Positions 27,207-37,335 of a stretch of DNA of 64,000 bases are shown piece by piece. The first letter of the stretch is position 1; every line of letters begins with the position of its first letter. The notes under the pieces were generated by a model, which worked only from the letters and a program-made list of their open reading frames with translations, was not told where the DNA came from and ran no database searches. Source of the DNA: Mesorhizobium sp. B2-3-12 (GTDB lineage: Bacteria > Pseudomonadota > Alphaproteobacteria > Rhizobiales > Rhizobiaceae); contig NZ_VFVR01000002.1 of the NCBI RefSeq assembly GCF_006442205.1, forward strand, positions 434,001 to 498,000, read 5' to 3'. A program made the translations under genes and the position numbers.

Positions 27207-28397
27207 ATGTCCTCGAACACGCCCGCCACCGCCGAAGTCCGTCCTTTCCCCAACGCCAAGGTTGCCCCGGCGACGGAAGCGCCCGACGTGCATGTCCAGC
27301 CGGCTGTCGCACCGCCACCTGAAGCGGAAGCCCCGGCCAAGAAGAAGCGCTCGGTGCGCTCCCTCCTGCTGCCGATCATCGGCCTTGCCCTTTTGAGTGG
27401 CGGCGCCTGGTATGGCTATGACTACTGGACCACGGGCCGCTTCATGATCTCGACGGACGACGCCTATGTCCAGGCCGACATGGCGTTCGTCTCGCCAAAA
27501 ATTTCCGGCTATGTCGATCAGGTCCTGGTCAGCGAGAACCAGCAGGTCAAGGCCGGTGATCCGCTGCTGACGATCGATGCCGGCGACTACAAGATCGCCG
27601 TTGCCCAGGCCGAGGCGCAGATCGCCACGCTAGCCAAGACGCTCGACCGCATCGACGCGCAGACCAAGGCCGCGCAGGCTTCCCTGCAGCAGGCACAGGC
27701 GCAGAAGGTCGCCGACCAAGCCGCCGCCGACAATGCCGGCCGTGCCCAGCAGCGCGCCGCGCAACTGGTCAAGACGCATGTCGGCACGCAGGCACAGCTG
27801 GACGACGCCCAGACCGCGCTCGACCAGGCCAAGGCGGCGCTCGTCGGCGCCGACGCGCAGATCGCCGCCGCGCAGGCCAATATCGGCGTGCTCGAGGCGC
27901 AGCGCGCGGAATCCGCCAGCACGCTGGCCTCGCTGCAGCTCGGCCGCGACAAGGCCGCGCGCGACCTCTCCTTCACCGTGCTCAAGGCGCCATATGACGG
28001 CGTCGTCGGCAATCGCTCCGTCGAACAGGGCGATCTGGTCAGCCCCGGCCAGAAGCTCGCCGTCGTCGTGCCGATGGACAAGCTCTACATCGTCGCCAAT
28101 TTCAAGGAGACGCAGCTTGCCCGGCTGGTGCCCGGCGAAAAGGTCAACATCTCGGTCGACGCCATCGACGGCCAGCCCATCCAGGGGACCGTCTCCTCGC
28201 TGGCGCCGGCCTCGGGCGCGGTGTTTTCGCTGCTGCCGCCGGAAAACGCCACCGGCAACTTCACCAAGGTGGTGCAGCGCGTGCCGGTCCGCATCGACGT
28301 GCCCGCCGATGCGCTGAAGACCGGCAAGCTGCGCGCCGGCTTGAGCGTCGTCGTGGCCGTCGACAGCCGTACCGCGCCCGCCGCGACCAGCAACTAA
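27207..28397 (+). CDS. HlyD family efflux adaptor (EmrA-like)
   Basis: This 396-residue membrane fusion protein has a cytoplasmic N-terminus rich in Pro/Ala (1-47), a transmembrane helix (about 52-68, LLPIIGLALLSGGAWYGYDY), a lipoyl-like half (KISGYVDQVLVSENQQVKAG), an Ala/Gln-rich coiled-coil hairpin (about 125-245), and a barrel with SPASGAVFSLLPPENATGNF, as seen in EmrA. GAGAG precedes the ATG. It forms an operon with the EmrB-like gene 85 bases downstream and is controlled by the divergent TetR gene. Confidence 0.92.
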   Translation: MSSNTPATAEVRPFPNAKVAPATEAPDVHVQPAVAPPPEAEAPAKKKRSVRSLLLPIIGLALLSGGAWYGYDYWTTGRFMISTDDAYVQADMAFVSPKISGYVDQVLVSENQQVKAGDPLLTIDAGDYKIAVAQAEAQIATLAKTLDRIDAQTKAAQASLQQAQAQKVADQAAADNAGRAQQRAAQLVKTHVGTQAQLDDAQTALDQAKAALVGADAQIAAAQANIGVLEAQRAESASTLASLQLGRDKAARDLSFTVLKAPYDGVVGNRSVEQGDLVSPGQKLAVVVPMDKLYIVANFKETQLARLVPGEKVNISVDAIDGQPIQGTVSSLAPASGAVFSLLPPENATGNFTKVVQRVPVRIDVPADALKTGKLRAGLSVVVAVDSRTAPAATSN

Positions 28398-28482
28398 GCG
28401 CTTTTCGGAGGGCGGCTTGGTGGCTGATTGAAGCACCGAGCCGCCCGGCCTGCCTCAACGAGGCCCCAAGGAGGGCCAGGAA

Positions 28483-30078
28483 ATGGCAACCGCAACCATC
28501 ACCGCAGGATCGCCGCCGGCAATGCCGGCCGCGCCCGACACGATTTCGACGCGCCGCGTCATCGCCTTCCTGGCGATGGTGTTCGGCATGTTCATGGCGA
28601 TCCTGGACATCCAGATCGTCTCGGCCTCGCTGGCCGAGATCCAGGCCGGCCTCAGCGCAAGTTCCGACGAGATCCCGTGGGTGCAGACGGCGTATCTGAT
28701 CGCCGAGGTGGTCATGATCCCGCTGTCGGGCTTCCTCAGCCGCATGCTGTCGACGCGCGTGCTCTTCACCGTCGCGGCGGCGGGCTTCACCGCGGCCAGC
28801 GCGCTGGCCGCGACCGCCACCAACATCGACCAGATGATCGTCTACCGCGCCGTGCAGGGCTTCATAGGCGGCGGTATGATCCCGAGCGTCTTCGCCGCCG
28901 CCTTCACCATCTTTCCGCCGTCGCGCCGCGCCATTGTCTCGCCGATGATCGGCCTGGTGGCGACGCTTGCGCCGACCATCGGCCCGACCGTCGGCGGCTA
29001 TATCAGCCACGCCTTTTCCTGGCACTGGCTGTTCCTGGTCAATGTCGTGCCGGGCATTCTGGTGGCGACCGCGGCCTGGACGCTGATCGATTTCGACAAG
29101 CCCAATCTCAAGCTGTTCTCGAAGTTCGACTGGTGGGGCCTCGGCGGCATGGCGGCCTTCCTCGGCTGCATGGAATATGTGCTGGAAGAAGGCCCGAACA
29201 ATGACTGGATGCAGGACCAGGGCGTGTTCATCTGCGCCATCGTCATGACCATCGGCGCGGTGATCTTCTTCTGGCGGGTTTTCACCGCCGAGGAACCGAT
29301 CGTCGACCTCAAGGCGTTCAGCAACATCAACTTCGCCTTCGGCTCGCTGTTTTCCTTCGTCATCGGCATCGGCCTCTATGGGTTGACCTATCTCTATCCG
29401 GTCTTCCTCGGCCGTATCCGCGGCTACGATTCGATGATGATCGGCGAAGCGCTGTTCGTCAGCGGCCTGGCGATGTTCGTCACCGCGCCCATTTCCGGTA
29501 TCCTGTCCAGCAAGATGGATCTGCGGCTGATGATGATGATCGGCCTTTTCGGCTTCGCCACGGGAACGTGGTGGATGACGCATCTGACCGCCGACTGGGA
29601 TTTCTACGAGCTGCTCATCCCGCAGATCCTGCGCGGCTGTTCGATGATGCTGTGCATGGTGCCGATCAACAACATCGCGCTTGGCACCTTGCCGCCGGAC
29701 CGGTTGAAGAATGCCTCCGGCCTGTTCAACCTGACACGTAACCTCGGCGGCGCGGTCGGGCTGGCGCTCATCAACACGGTGCTGATCGACCGCAATGCCT
29801 TCCACTACGCCCGGCTCGCCGAGCACGTGCAGTGGGGCAGTGCCGCCGCGCAGACCAAGCTGCAGAACATGACGCTCAATTTCGAGCAGACCACCGGCCT
29901 GGATGCCTCAACTGCGGCGATCTCCAAGCTGTCGGGCATGGTCCAGCAGCAGGCGGCGCTGCTGTCGTTCATGGACGTGTTTTATCTGCTTACGGTGCTG
30001 TTCGGGACGCTGGGGTTCTTCACCATGCTGATCAAGAAGCCGGCCGCGCCCGGTGGTGGCGGAGGCGGCGGGCACTGA
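28483..30078 (+). CDS. DHA2 family multidrug efflux MFS transporter (EmrB-like)
   Basis: This 531-residue, 14-helix drug:H+ antiporter has MAILDIQIVSASLAEIQ in helix 1 (the D-x-x-I-V DHA2 motif), GFLSRMLSTRVLF at motif A (degenerate, lacking the usual GR-R) and LAPTIGPTVGGYI at motif C. It ends in a glycine run, GGGGGGGH. It differs widely from the other EmrB at 21162, so the two pumps are not a recent duplicate. An AAGGAGG site lies upstream. Confidence 0.93.
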   Translation: MATATITAGSPPAMPAAPDTISTRRVIAFLAMVFGMFMAILDIQIVSASLAEIQAGLSASSDEIPWVQTAYLIAEVVMIPLSGFLSRMLSTRVLFTVAAAGFTAASALAATATNIDQMIVYRAVQGFIGGGMIPSVFAAAFTIFPPSRRAIVSPMIGLVATLAPTIGPTVGGYISHAFSWHWLFLVNVVPGILVATAAWTLIDFDKPNLKLFSKFDWWGLGGMAAFLGCMEYVLEEGPNNDWMQDQGVFICAIVMTIGAVIFFWRVFTAEEPIVDLKAFSNINFAFGSLFSFVIGIGLYGLTYLYPVFLGRIRGYDSMMIGEALFVSGLAMFVTAPISGILSSKMDLRLMMMIGLFGFATGTWWMTHLTADWDFYELLIPQILRGCSMMLCMVPINNIALGTLPPDRLKNASGLFNLTRNLGGAVGLALINTVLIDRNAFHYARLAEHVQWGSAAAQTKLQNMTLNFEQTTGLDASTAAISKLSGMVQQQAALLSFMDVFYLLTVLFGTLGFFTMLIKKPAAPGGGGGGGH

Positions 30079-30084
30079 TAGCAA

Positions 30085-30116
30085 TTCCAGGAAAGCGTGA
30101 AGTGGTTTTCCTGGAA
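30085..30116. repeat. Hairpin after emrB, shared with the element after rmuC
   Basis: TTCCAGGAAA (30085-30094) and TTTCCTGGAA (30107-30116) form a 10-bp perfect stem. The left arm GCAATTCCAGGAAA recurs at 59308-59321. It is probably a dispersed rhizobial palindromic repeat that may also end transcription. Confidence 0.65.
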
Positions 30117-30191
30117 CTGCGTGAAACAAAGAAAAGTGGGCAGCGGTTTCGGGAAGCTCCTCCAGTCCACGCCCGAAGCTCTGACCCACGC

Positions 30192-30225
30192 AAAAAACTC
30201 CGGGCCGCAAAGCCCGGAGTTTTTT
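30192..30225. terminator. Bidirectional terminator between emrB and msrB
   Basis: AAAAAACTCCGGGC and GCCCGGAGTTTTTT form a 14-bp perfect stem with a CGCAAA loop, giving a T run in both directions. It suits the convergent genes on either side. Confidence 0.93.
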
Positions 30226-30241
30226 ATTGCCCTTGGTGTCG

Positions 30242-30745
<504 letters not shown>

Positions 30746-30831
30746 GACCAGTTCCTCCTGTCGTCCGTTTTGCCAAACTATACCCGCCACGCGAAAGTCA
30801 AAAGCCGGTGACGGCTGCTCTCAAACGAACC

Positions 30832-30867
30832 CCGCGCCGTTCCACGATTGACCATGGAACGGCGCGG
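30832..30867 (-). terminator. Strong hairpin after the second fasciclin gene
   Basis: CCGCGCCGTTCCA (30832-30844) and TGGAACGGCGCGG (30855-30867) form a 13-bp perfect stem with a 10-base loop. In the fasciclin direction it is followed by GGTTCGTTT, a weak T-rich tail. Confidence 0.65.
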
Positions 30868-30973
30868 AGCACGCATGTCGATAGCGGATCACGGGAGCGA
30901 GACGACGCGATCGACGGAGAGCTCTTGCAACGGGTTCGTCCGCGACAGCCTCCCCGTTACATCCTCCACCCGA

Positions 30974-31531
30974 TCACATCTTCGGGAGCAGAACCTTGTC
31001 GATGACGTGGATGACGCCGTTGGACTGTTCGACATCGGCGATCGTCACATTGGCGACATTACCGTTCTCGTCGGTGACGGTGACCTTGCCGCCATCGGCC
31101 TTGAGCGACAGTTCGCAGCCGCCGACCGTCTTGACCTTGTGTGTGCCGCCGTCGGCCTTGGCCATCGCGGCCACGTCAGCCGCCATGGCCTTGGCGCCAA
31201 TGACATGGCAGGTCAGGATCTTGGTGAGCTTGTCCTTGTTCTCGGGCTTGAGCAGCGTGTCGACCGTACCGGCCGGCAGCGCGGCGAAGGCTTCGTTGGT
31301 CGGCGCGAAGACGGTGAACGGGCCGGCGCCCTGCAAGGTCTCGACCAGGCCGGCGGCCTTGACGGCGGCGACCAGGGTCGTGTGATCCTTGGAATTGACG
31401 GCGTTGTCGACGATGGTCTTGTTGGCATACATGGCGGCGCCGCCGACCATCGGGTTTTCAGCATAAGCAGCCGTGGCAAGCGCCGAGACAGCGATCGTAC
31501 CGGCGAGCAAAAGGGTGGCGAATCTACGCAT
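30974..31531 (-). CDS. Secreted fasciclin domain protein
   Basis: This 185-residue protein has a signal peptide ([18 protein letters not shown], cleavage near AYA) and a single FAS1 domain with the same [17 protein letters not shown] and [13 protein letters not shown] motifs as the protein at 20408. The two are close paralogs. Unlike that one, it has two cysteines (TCHVIG and GGCELS) that could form a disulfide. The start at 31531 follows CGAGGAGTTTTAATACA. It lies downstream of the sigma/anti-sigma operon and has an ECF-type promoter of its own, so it is probably a target of that sigma factor. Confidence 0.92.
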   Translation of the reverse strand: MRRFATLLLAGTIAVSALATAAYAENPMVGGAAMYANKTIVDNAVNSKDHTTLVAAVKAAGLVETLQGAGPFTVFAPTNEAFAALPAGTVDTLLKPENKDKLTKILTCHVIGAKAMAADVAAMAKADGGTHKVKTVGGCELSLKADGGKVTVTDENGNVANVTIADVEQSNGVIHVIDKVLLPKM

Positions 31532-31581
31532 TGTATTAAAACTCCTCGGGTTTTCTCTTCCCATCTTTGGGAACGCGAGGA

Positions 31582-31608
31582 GATACGAGACACAAACGCG
31601 TGAGTTTC
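31582..31608 (-). promoter_or_regulatory. ECF-sigma type promoter of the fasciclin gene
   Basis: On the minus strand GAAAC (31604-31608), 16 bases, then CGTATC (31582-31587), ending 50 bases before the start codon. GAAC/GAAAC-N16-17-CGT is the usual form of ECF group promoters. The neighbouring sigma factor gene makes a direct link plausible. Confidence 0.6.
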
Positions 31609-31755
31609 AGAATGTTTTTGAATTTTCAATTTAATCGTGGGGTCGAGAGAGTTATTCGACTCAATATTTTGCCGGCTTACGCGTCTGTTTAGACACGCAT
31701 GACATAAGATGCATTGGAATTATTCTGGTGACGGTTTCGCGGTGAGGAGACGAGG

Positions 31756-32478
31756 TCAGATGCTCTTCAGGTCGCCCGCGGCCACCACCGGCCCGGTGGG
31801 CTGCCCGGTAGGCGAACCACCGGCGGGCTCAAGACTGACGGCCAGCACCGCACCTTGGGCAAGCTTCTGCTGGGCTGCCGGCGAGACGACGATATGCGCT
31901 GTCGACCCGACCGGAATGACACCCATCGACACCGGCGGATTCTTGCCCTCGATCATCCAAAGTTCGAAGTCCTTGCCGGAGGCACGCTCACCGGAGACAT
32001 GCGACAGGCCAACCTCGTGATGCGCCGCATCATAAACGGCCAGATATTTGACGTCGCTGCCATCGGCAGCCAGCGAGGCGACGAGCCGAGCCTGCGGCTG
32101 TGCGACCGGTGGGTTGACGTAAGGGATCGCAATGTAGATCGCCAGTGCGGCGACCGCCGCGGCGGCTAGTCCGCGCCAGAAGGCGAGGCTGGACCACAGG
32201 CCGGCACGCGGTTCGGCAGGTGCCGCGGCGGCGGATGAAAACAGCCGGCCGTCGATCGCCGGCTTCACCGAAGCCGGCGGCTCGACTTCCGGATAGGCCG
32301 CGGCCAGCGGCGACAGGCGAACTTCCCAGCCATCGACGAGCCGCGCGAAATCGGTCTCGGCGTCGATGCGCCTGGAGGCTATCTGCCGCTCTTCGACCGG
32401 CAACACGCCAAGAACGTATTCGGCGGCGAACAGGTCGTCGCCCCCTCGTTCCGGTCCGTTGTCCTCTGCCAGCGTCAT
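31756..32478 (-). CDS. RskA-like anti-sigma factor
   Basis: This 240-residue protein has an N-terminal cytoplasmic sigma-binding domain (AAEYVLGVLPVEERQ, residues about 20-34, then a helical stretch to 80), one transmembrane helix (about 115-135, GLAAAAVAALAIYIAIPYV), and a periplasmic RskA C-terminal domain with DFELWMIEGKNPPVSMGVIP. It overlaps the sigma gene by 4 bases (ATGA) if the ATG at 32478 is used; an ATG at 32490 is also possible. It should hold the sigma factor at the membrane until a periplasmic signal releases it. Confidence 0.88.
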   Translation of the reverse strand: MTLAEDNGPERGGDDLFAAEYVLGVLPVEERQIASRRIDAETDFARLVDGWEVRLSPLAAAYPEVEPPASVKPAIDGRLFSSAAAAPAEPRAGLWSSLAFWRGLAAAAVAALAIYIAIPYVNPPVAQPQARLVASLAADGSDVKYLAVYDAAHHEVGLSHVSGERASGKDFELWMIEGKNPPVSMGVIPVGSTAHIVVSPAAQQKLAQGAVLAVSLEPAGGSPTGQPTGPVVAAGDLKSI

Positions 32479-33014
32479 CTTTCCAGACATTCTCTCAGTT
32501 TCATCAGGCTGCGGCGCAGCCAGGTACGCATCGTGTTCAACGGCACGCCGTGGCGTTCCGCCAGTTCGGCATAGCTTTCGCCCTTGAGATAAGCGCCCCG
32601 GACGGCCGCCGCCCGGTCTTTTTCCAACTCGTCGAGACAATGATGGATACGCTCGGATTCGTCGCCCGCCACCACCATCGCTTCAGGCCCCGGCGCCGGA
32701 TCGGCCACGTCGAGCGCGGCATCGATATCGGCGGCGGGCTTGCGCCGCGCCCTGATGCGATCGATCGCATGATTGCGCGCGATCGCTACCAACCAGGAGA
32801 TCGGGCTCAGATCGGATACAGCAAAGCGATCCGCCTTCGTCCATATCTTGACGAAGACTTCCTGCAGCGCTTCTTCAGCATCTCCCCGGTCGTTCAATAC
32901 ACGAAGGCATACGCCGAAAAGTTTCGCACTGGTCTGTCGGTAAAGCAGATCGAACGCTGCCCGATCCTTCATCGAAGTCCGGACGATCAGCTTGGTAATG
33001 TCCTGCGGCGTCAT
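32475..33014 (-). CDS. ECF RNA polymerase sigma factor (SigK/RpoE-like)
   Basis: This 179-residue sigma-70 family member has region 2 (AAFDLLYRQTSAKLFGVCLR, GDAEEALQEVFVKIW, and SWLVAIARNHAIDRIRARR, the -10 reading part) and region 4 (YLKGESYAELAERHGVPLNT followed by MRTWLRRSLMKLRECL, the -35 reading HTH). Regions 1 and 3 are absent, as in ECF factors. The ATG at 33014 gives the family N-terminus. It is coupled to the RskA-like gene. Candidate targets are the fasciclin genes and perhaps msrB. Confidence 0.92.
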   Translation of the reverse strand: MTPQDITKLIVRTSMKDRAAFDLLYRQTSAKLFGVCLRVLNDRGDAEEALQEVFVKIWTKADRFAVSDLSPISWLVAIARNHAIDRIRARRKPAADIDAALDVADPAPGPEAMVVAGDESERIHHCLDELEKDRAAAVRGAYLKGESYAELAERHGVPLNTMRTWLRRSLMKLRECLER

Positions 33015-33151
33015 GCGAGCCAAATTAGGCGATTGCGTTGTATTTGCAACGCCGGAAATATGCTGTGCACCTAAAGTTCGGCGCCACGCGCAGGCTGCGA
33101 TTGCCAAGGAAATTGCCGCTCACTAGCGTGGCGGCAAACGGGGGAGCGCGC

Positions 33152-34651
33152 ATGTCGGTCGAACGGGTCCTGTGGGAAGAAGACGCAACCGGCCTTGCCG
33201 GCCTGGTGCGCAAGGGCGAGCTGACAGCGATCGAGCTGACTGAAGCGGCGATCGCCCGCGCGGAGGCAACAAGGCCCGCAATCAACGCCACGGCGGAGCC
33301 GCTCTATGAAGCGGCACGGGTCCGGGCGAAGAGCATCGACCGTTCGCTGCCGCTGGCCGGCGTGCCCTTTGCCATCAAGGATCTCGGCATCGCCATCAAG
33401 GGCGTGCCCACGCATGGCGGCAGCCGCATTCCCGCCTGGGTGCCCGATTTCAACTCGGTGATGACAGAGCGCTACCTCGCCGCCGGACTGATCCCGATCG
33501 TCACCTCGACATCGCCGGAACACGGGCTGCGGCTGATGACCGAGTCGAAAGCCTTCGGCATCACCCGCAATCCCTGGAACACCGGCCACACCACCGGCGG
33601 ATCGTCCGGCGGCGCGGCAGCCCTGGTCGCCGCCGGCGTCGTGCCGGTGGCGCATGCGTCGGATGGCGGCGGCTCGATCCGGGTGCCGTCCGCTTGCAGC
33701 GGGCTTGTCGGCCTCAAGACCTCGCGCGGCCGCATTCCGCTGTCGCCGCTGGTAAGTGAAAGCTGGTACGGCATGGTCGTCGATCACGCCGTCACCCGCT
33801 CGGTGCGCGACTGCGCCCTGCTGCTCGACCTCACCCACGGTCCCGATCCGCTGGCGCCTTATGCCGCGCTGCCGCCCAAGGGCCCGTTCGCCGCGGCCGC
33901 CGCGCGTGATCCCGGCAAGCTCAAGCTGGCGGTGTACCGCAAATCACCCCTCGGTCTGCCGATCTCGGCCGAGACGCTCAAGGCGCTCGACATTGCAGTG
34001 GCGCTCGCCCGCGAGGGCGGCCATACCGTCGAGGACATCGAGCTGCCCTTCATCGGCCGCGAGTTCTTCGCCGATTTCTGCACGACGGTCGCCTCCGCCG
34101 TTGCCGGTTCATTGCGGGGTGAAGCGCTGCGCGTCGGCCGCTCCGTGACGGGCGACATCGAGCGCGCCACGCGGGTGCTCGGCCGGTTGGGCGAATTGGT
34201 CTCGGCCGGCGAGGTCTATGCCGGCCTGCAGCGGCTGCATGCCGCCTCACGGCGGATGATCGAGGAAACCGCGCGGTACGACGCCGTCCTCATGCCCATC
34301 ATCGCGCACCCGCCGCTTCCCTGCGGCGCCATGGATCCCAAAGGCGCCGACGAACTGATCGAAAACCTGCTCGACAAACTCCACCTGACCCCGTTGCTCA
34401 GGATCAAGCCCCTGTTCGGCCAGTTGATGGACAAGAGCCTTTGGTTCACGCACTGGCCGGCGATCCACAATGTCAGCGGCCAGCCGTCGATCGCGTTGCC
34501 CGTCCATGTCACGGCGGCCGGCCTGCCGCTCGGCATCCAGGCCGCCGGCCGGCCGGGCGACGAGGAAACGCTTTTGTCGTTCGCCGCGCAGATGGAGAAA
34601 ATCTCGGGCTGGCTTGGCCGCAGGGCGCCGCTGATGGTGCCGTCACAATGA
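33152..34651 (+). CDS. Amidase signature family protein
   Basis: This 499-residue hydrolase has the Ser-cisSer-Lys triad visible: Lys in VPFAIKDLG, cis-Ser in HASDGGGSIRVPSACSG, and nucleophile Ser within the GSIR segment, with the Gly/Ser-rich TGGSSGGAAALVAAG stretch before it. It may hydrolyse amides such as 6-aminohexanoate dimers, or act as an accessory to nitrogen scavenging; the substrate is unknown. The start at 33152 is set by GGGGGAG upstream; a longer in-frame version would overlap the sigma gene promoter. The upstream sigma gene is divergent with 137 bases between. Confidence 0.92.
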   Translation: MSVERVLWEEDATGLAGLVRKGELTAIELTEAAIARAEATRPAINATAEPLYEAARVRAKSIDRSLPLAGVPFAIKDLGIAIKGVPTHGGSRIPAWVPDFNSVMTERYLAAGLIPIVTSTSPEHGLRLMTESKAFGITRNPWNTGHTTGGSSGGAAALVAAGVVPVAHASDGGGSIRVPSACSGLVGLKTSRGRIPLSPLVSESWYGMVVDHAVTRSVRDCALLLDLTHGPDPLAPYAALPPKGPFAAAAARDPGKLKLAVYRKSPLGLPISAETLKALDIAVALAREGGHTVEDIELPFIGREFFADFCTTVASAVAGSLRGEALRVGRSVTGDIERATRVLGRLGELVSAGEVYAGLQRLHAASRRMIEETARYDAVLMPIIAHPPLPCGAMDPKGADELIENLLDKLHLTPLLRIKPLFGQLMDKSLWFTHWPAIHNVSGQPSIALPVHVTAAGLPLGIQAAGRPGDEETLLSFAAQMEKISGWLGRRAPLMVPSQ

Positions 34652-34754
34652 CGACACCGTGAACCGACTATGACAGCAATGCCATTTGCGGCTCGCGTCA
34701 ATTCCCGCTAAGACGCCGCCGTCCTTAGCTAGTATTATCCAGGGAACCACGCCG

Positions 34755-35648
34755 ATGACGGACGTCGCCGCCACCGCCGAAATGCAGGCCGCCCTCTTGT
34801 CGCGCGCGCTGCCTTACATGCAGCGCTACGAGCACAAGACGGTCGTGGTGAAATATGGCGGCCATGCCATGGGCGATCTCGAACTCGGCAAGGCCTTCGC
34901 CCGCGACATCGCTCTGCTCAAGCAGTCCGGCGTCAATCCGATCGTCGTCCATGGCGGCGGCCCACAGATCGGCGCCATGCTGGCCAAGATGGGCATCGAA
35001 TCCAAGTTCGAGGGCGGACTGCGCGTCACCGACCAGAAGACGGTCGAGATCGTCGAGATGGTGCTGGCCGGTTCGATCAACAAGGAGATCGTGGCGCTGA
35101 TCAACGCCGAGGGCGAATGGGCGATCGGCCTGTGCGGCAAGGACGGCAACATGGTTTTCGCCGAAAAGGCGCGCAAGACCATGATCGATCCCGACTCCAA
35201 CATCGAGCGCGTGCTCGATCTCGGCTTCGTCGGCGAGCCGGTCGAGGTCGACCGCACGCTGCTCGATCTTCTGGCCCGCTCCGAAATGATCCCGGTGCTG
35301 GCGCCGGTGGCGCCCGGCCGCGATGGCCACACCTACAACATCAACGCCGACACCTTCGCAGGTGCCATCGCCGGCGCCTGCAAGGCTTCGCGCCTTTTGT
35401 TCCTCACCGACGTGCCCGGCGTGCTCGACAAGAACAAGAAGCTGATCGATGAGCTGACGGTCGCCGAGGCCAAGGCGCTGATCAAGGACGGCACGGTGTC
35501 GGGCGGCATGATCCCCAAGGTCGAGACCTGCATCGAGGCCATCGAGCGCGGCGTCGAGGGCGTCGTCATCCTCAACGGCAAGACGCCGCATTCGGTGCTG
35601 CTCGAACTGTTTACCGAGCACGGCGCCGGCACGCTGATCGTGCCGTAG
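34755..35648 (+). CDS. argB: Acetylglutamate kinase
   Basis: This 297-residue enzyme phosphorylates N-acetylglutamate in arginine synthesis. It has the N-terminal [10 protein letters not shown] (phosphate-binding Lys and Gly-Gly), [13 protein letters not shown], the substrate Arg in [15 protein letters not shown], and the C-terminal ATP site with [25 protein letters not shown] and [18 protein letters not shown]. The ATG at 34755 gives the family N-terminus; an upstream in-frame extension has no support. The length suits the arginine-inhibited class that has an extra N-terminal helix ([17 protein letters not shown]). Confidence 0.96.
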   Translation: MTDVAATAEMQAALLSRALPYMQRYEHKTVVVKYGGHAMGDLELGKAFARDIALLKQSGVNPIVVHGGGPQIGAMLAKMGIESKFEGGLRVTDQKTVEIVEMVLAGSINKEIVALINAEGEWAIGLCGKDGNMVFAEKARKTMIDPDSNIERVLDLGFVGEPVEVDRTLLDLLARSEMIPVLAPVAPGRDGHTYNINADTFAGAIAGACKASRLLFLTDVPGVLDKNKKLIDELTVAEAKALIKDGTVSGGMIPKVETCIEAIERGVEGVVILNGKTPHSVLLELFTEHGAGTLIVP

Positions 35649-35655
35649 CCGACGA

Positions 35656-37224
35656 TCAGCCGGCTAACTTCGGTTCTCCTGGCACCTGACTGCCCTCGAG
35701 GACGGGGACAGCCAGCTTTCGCGCCGGGCGTGAAACCCTCATCGATTCCTCTTCGGCGTCCTGCGGCGCGCCCCAGAATTCGGCCAGCGTCGGGCCATCC
35801 TTCACACGGCGGTCCGTCGCCAGAAACCCCCAGACCTCGCGGAACCAGACGCGGCGGCCCATTTGTGTGTACCAGCGCATCGAGTGCCGCTGCTCGGGAT
35901 CGGGATGGAACAGGATGCGTGCCAACGCCTTCGGCCGCGACTGCACGGCGAGTTCGATCAGCTTGACGCAGAAGAACAGCATCCATGGCTTCAGCCGGCT
36001 CATGTGCAGCACCTGGTGCTTGTAGTCCCACAGGCGGGCGTCCTTTTGGATGACCCTGCGGTCGCGCGCGATGCGGAAGAACGGCGTCCAGCGGTGCGGC
36101 GTCACATAGAGCGCCTGGATCTGGTCCGGGTCATAGGCGAGGAGCTGACGAAAGCCGCGCCACAGATCGCGAAAACCCTCGTCCTCGAAGCCGGCCACCC
36201 AGGTCGCCATCGACAGGATGCCATGTTTTCGCAGCAGCCTTATCGCCTCCCGGTCGGACGAGGTGCTGCCGCCCTTGCGGATCAATTGCAGCGTCTGCTG
36301 GTCGGTGTTTTCCATGCCGAGCAGCCAGCGGATGACGCCGGCCTTGCGGTAGAGATGCAGCATGTCGGCATCGCGAACGATGTCGTCGGCGCGTGTCGAG
36401 CCGACGATCAGCACCGGCACGTTCTCGGCGATCATCGCATCCAGGAAAGCGCGCCAGGCCTTCTTCGAGACGGTCGGGTTCTCGTCGGCGAGGTTGACCA
36501 GCTCGACGCCGTGCTCGCGGTGCAGCCAGGCGATCTCCTGCGCGAATTTCTTGGGGTCGCGGTGCCGCCAACGGGTCCAGAAGCCGCGCTGGCCGCAATA
36601 ATTGCACAGATGCGGGCAGCCGCGCGAAAACTGCATGACCACGGCACGCTTGCCGCCCCAGTAACTGTATCTGCGGTGGTCGATCAGTTCCCAGCCGACG
36701 CGGTAGGCATCGAGATCGGCAATGGTCATCGCGGCCTGCGTGGCGAAGGGACGGCGAAGATCGTCGCGATAGGCGATGCCGGCAACGCTTGCAGGCGGCT
36801 GGTGCATTTCCAGCGCCTCGACCAGCGCCATCACGGTCGCTTCGCCCTCGCCGCGCACGATGAAGTCGAAAACGTCCGCTTCTGCCAGTATGTCGCGCCA
36901 ATGATAGGTCGGGAAGACGCCGCCATAGATGACGATCGTCGCCGGCGCGCGCGCCTTGATCATGCCGGCGATCAACAAGGCGGTCGGATGCGCCGAAGTG
37001 GATCCGGAATGGCCGATCAGGACGAAGTCGGGACAGTCCTCCAAGGCTTCCGCGACGACTGTGGCAAGCGGCATCGGCCCGAACTCGGCATCGACGAGCC
37101 GCACCTGGTGGCCGGCATCGATCAGCGGGCCGCCGATGGCCAGCAGGCCGAGCGGCGGCAGGTGATCGTCGGGCACGCGGCTGCCGATGGCGGTATGCGG
37201 CGGATTGATCAGGACGATTTTCAT
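35656..37224 (-). CDS. B12-binding domain radical SAM protein (BchE-like)
   Basis: This 522-residue protein starts MKIVLINPPHTAIGSRVPDD and has an N-terminal cobalamin-binding-like Rossmann domain (to about 140, with FIVRGEGEATVMALVEAL). The radical SAM cluster motif C-x3-C-x2-C is seen in SRGCPHLCNYCGQRGFW, followed by the GMENTDQQTLQLIRKG segment typical of B12-radical SAM enzymes. The classical DxHxxG cobalamin motif is not evident. The best-known relative is BchE, the anaerobic Mg-protoporphyrin cyclase, but no other photosynthesis gene is in the window, so that role should not be assumed. Methyl transfer or cyclisation of an unknown substrate is possible. Confidence 0.85.
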   Translation of the reverse strand: MKIVLINPPHTAIGSRVPDDHLPPLGLLAIGGPLIDAGHQVRLVDAEFGPMPLATVVAEALEDCPDFVLIGHSGSTSAHPTALLIAGMIKARAPATIVIYGGVFPTYHWRDILAEADVFDFIVRGEGEATVMALVEALEMHQPPASVAGIAYRDDLRRPFATQAAMTIADLDAYRVGWELIDHRRYSYWGGKRAVVMQFSRGCPHLCNYCGQRGFWTRWRHRDPKKFAQEIAWLHREHGVELVNLADENPTVSKKAWRAFLDAMIAENVPVLIVGSTRADDIVRDADMLHLYRKAGVIRWLLGMENTDQQTLQLIRKGGSTSSDREAIRLLRKHGILSMATWVAGFEDEGFRDLWRGFRQLLAYDPDQIQALYVTPHRWTPFFRIARDRRVIQKDARLWDYKHQVLHMSRLKPWMLFFCVKLIELAVQSRPKALARILFHPDPEQRHSMRWYTQMGRRVWFREVWGFLATDRRVKDGPTLAEFWGAPQDAEEESMRVSRPARKLAVPVLEGSQVPGEPKLAG

Positions 37225-37335
37225 GACGGACCTCCGGGGAAGTTGGTCCGCGCATGCTGGGTGGCGATCGTGCCGCCCGATTGGCCCGTTTCAGCAGTTT
37301 GCTTGCAGCTTTTCCGCAGAAACGGGGAAGCGCCC

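Noticed and set aside
35656-37224. Photosynthesis gene bchE
   Set aside because: The protein is only BchE-like; no other bch, puf or crt genes are in the window, and B12-radical SAM proteins have many roles.
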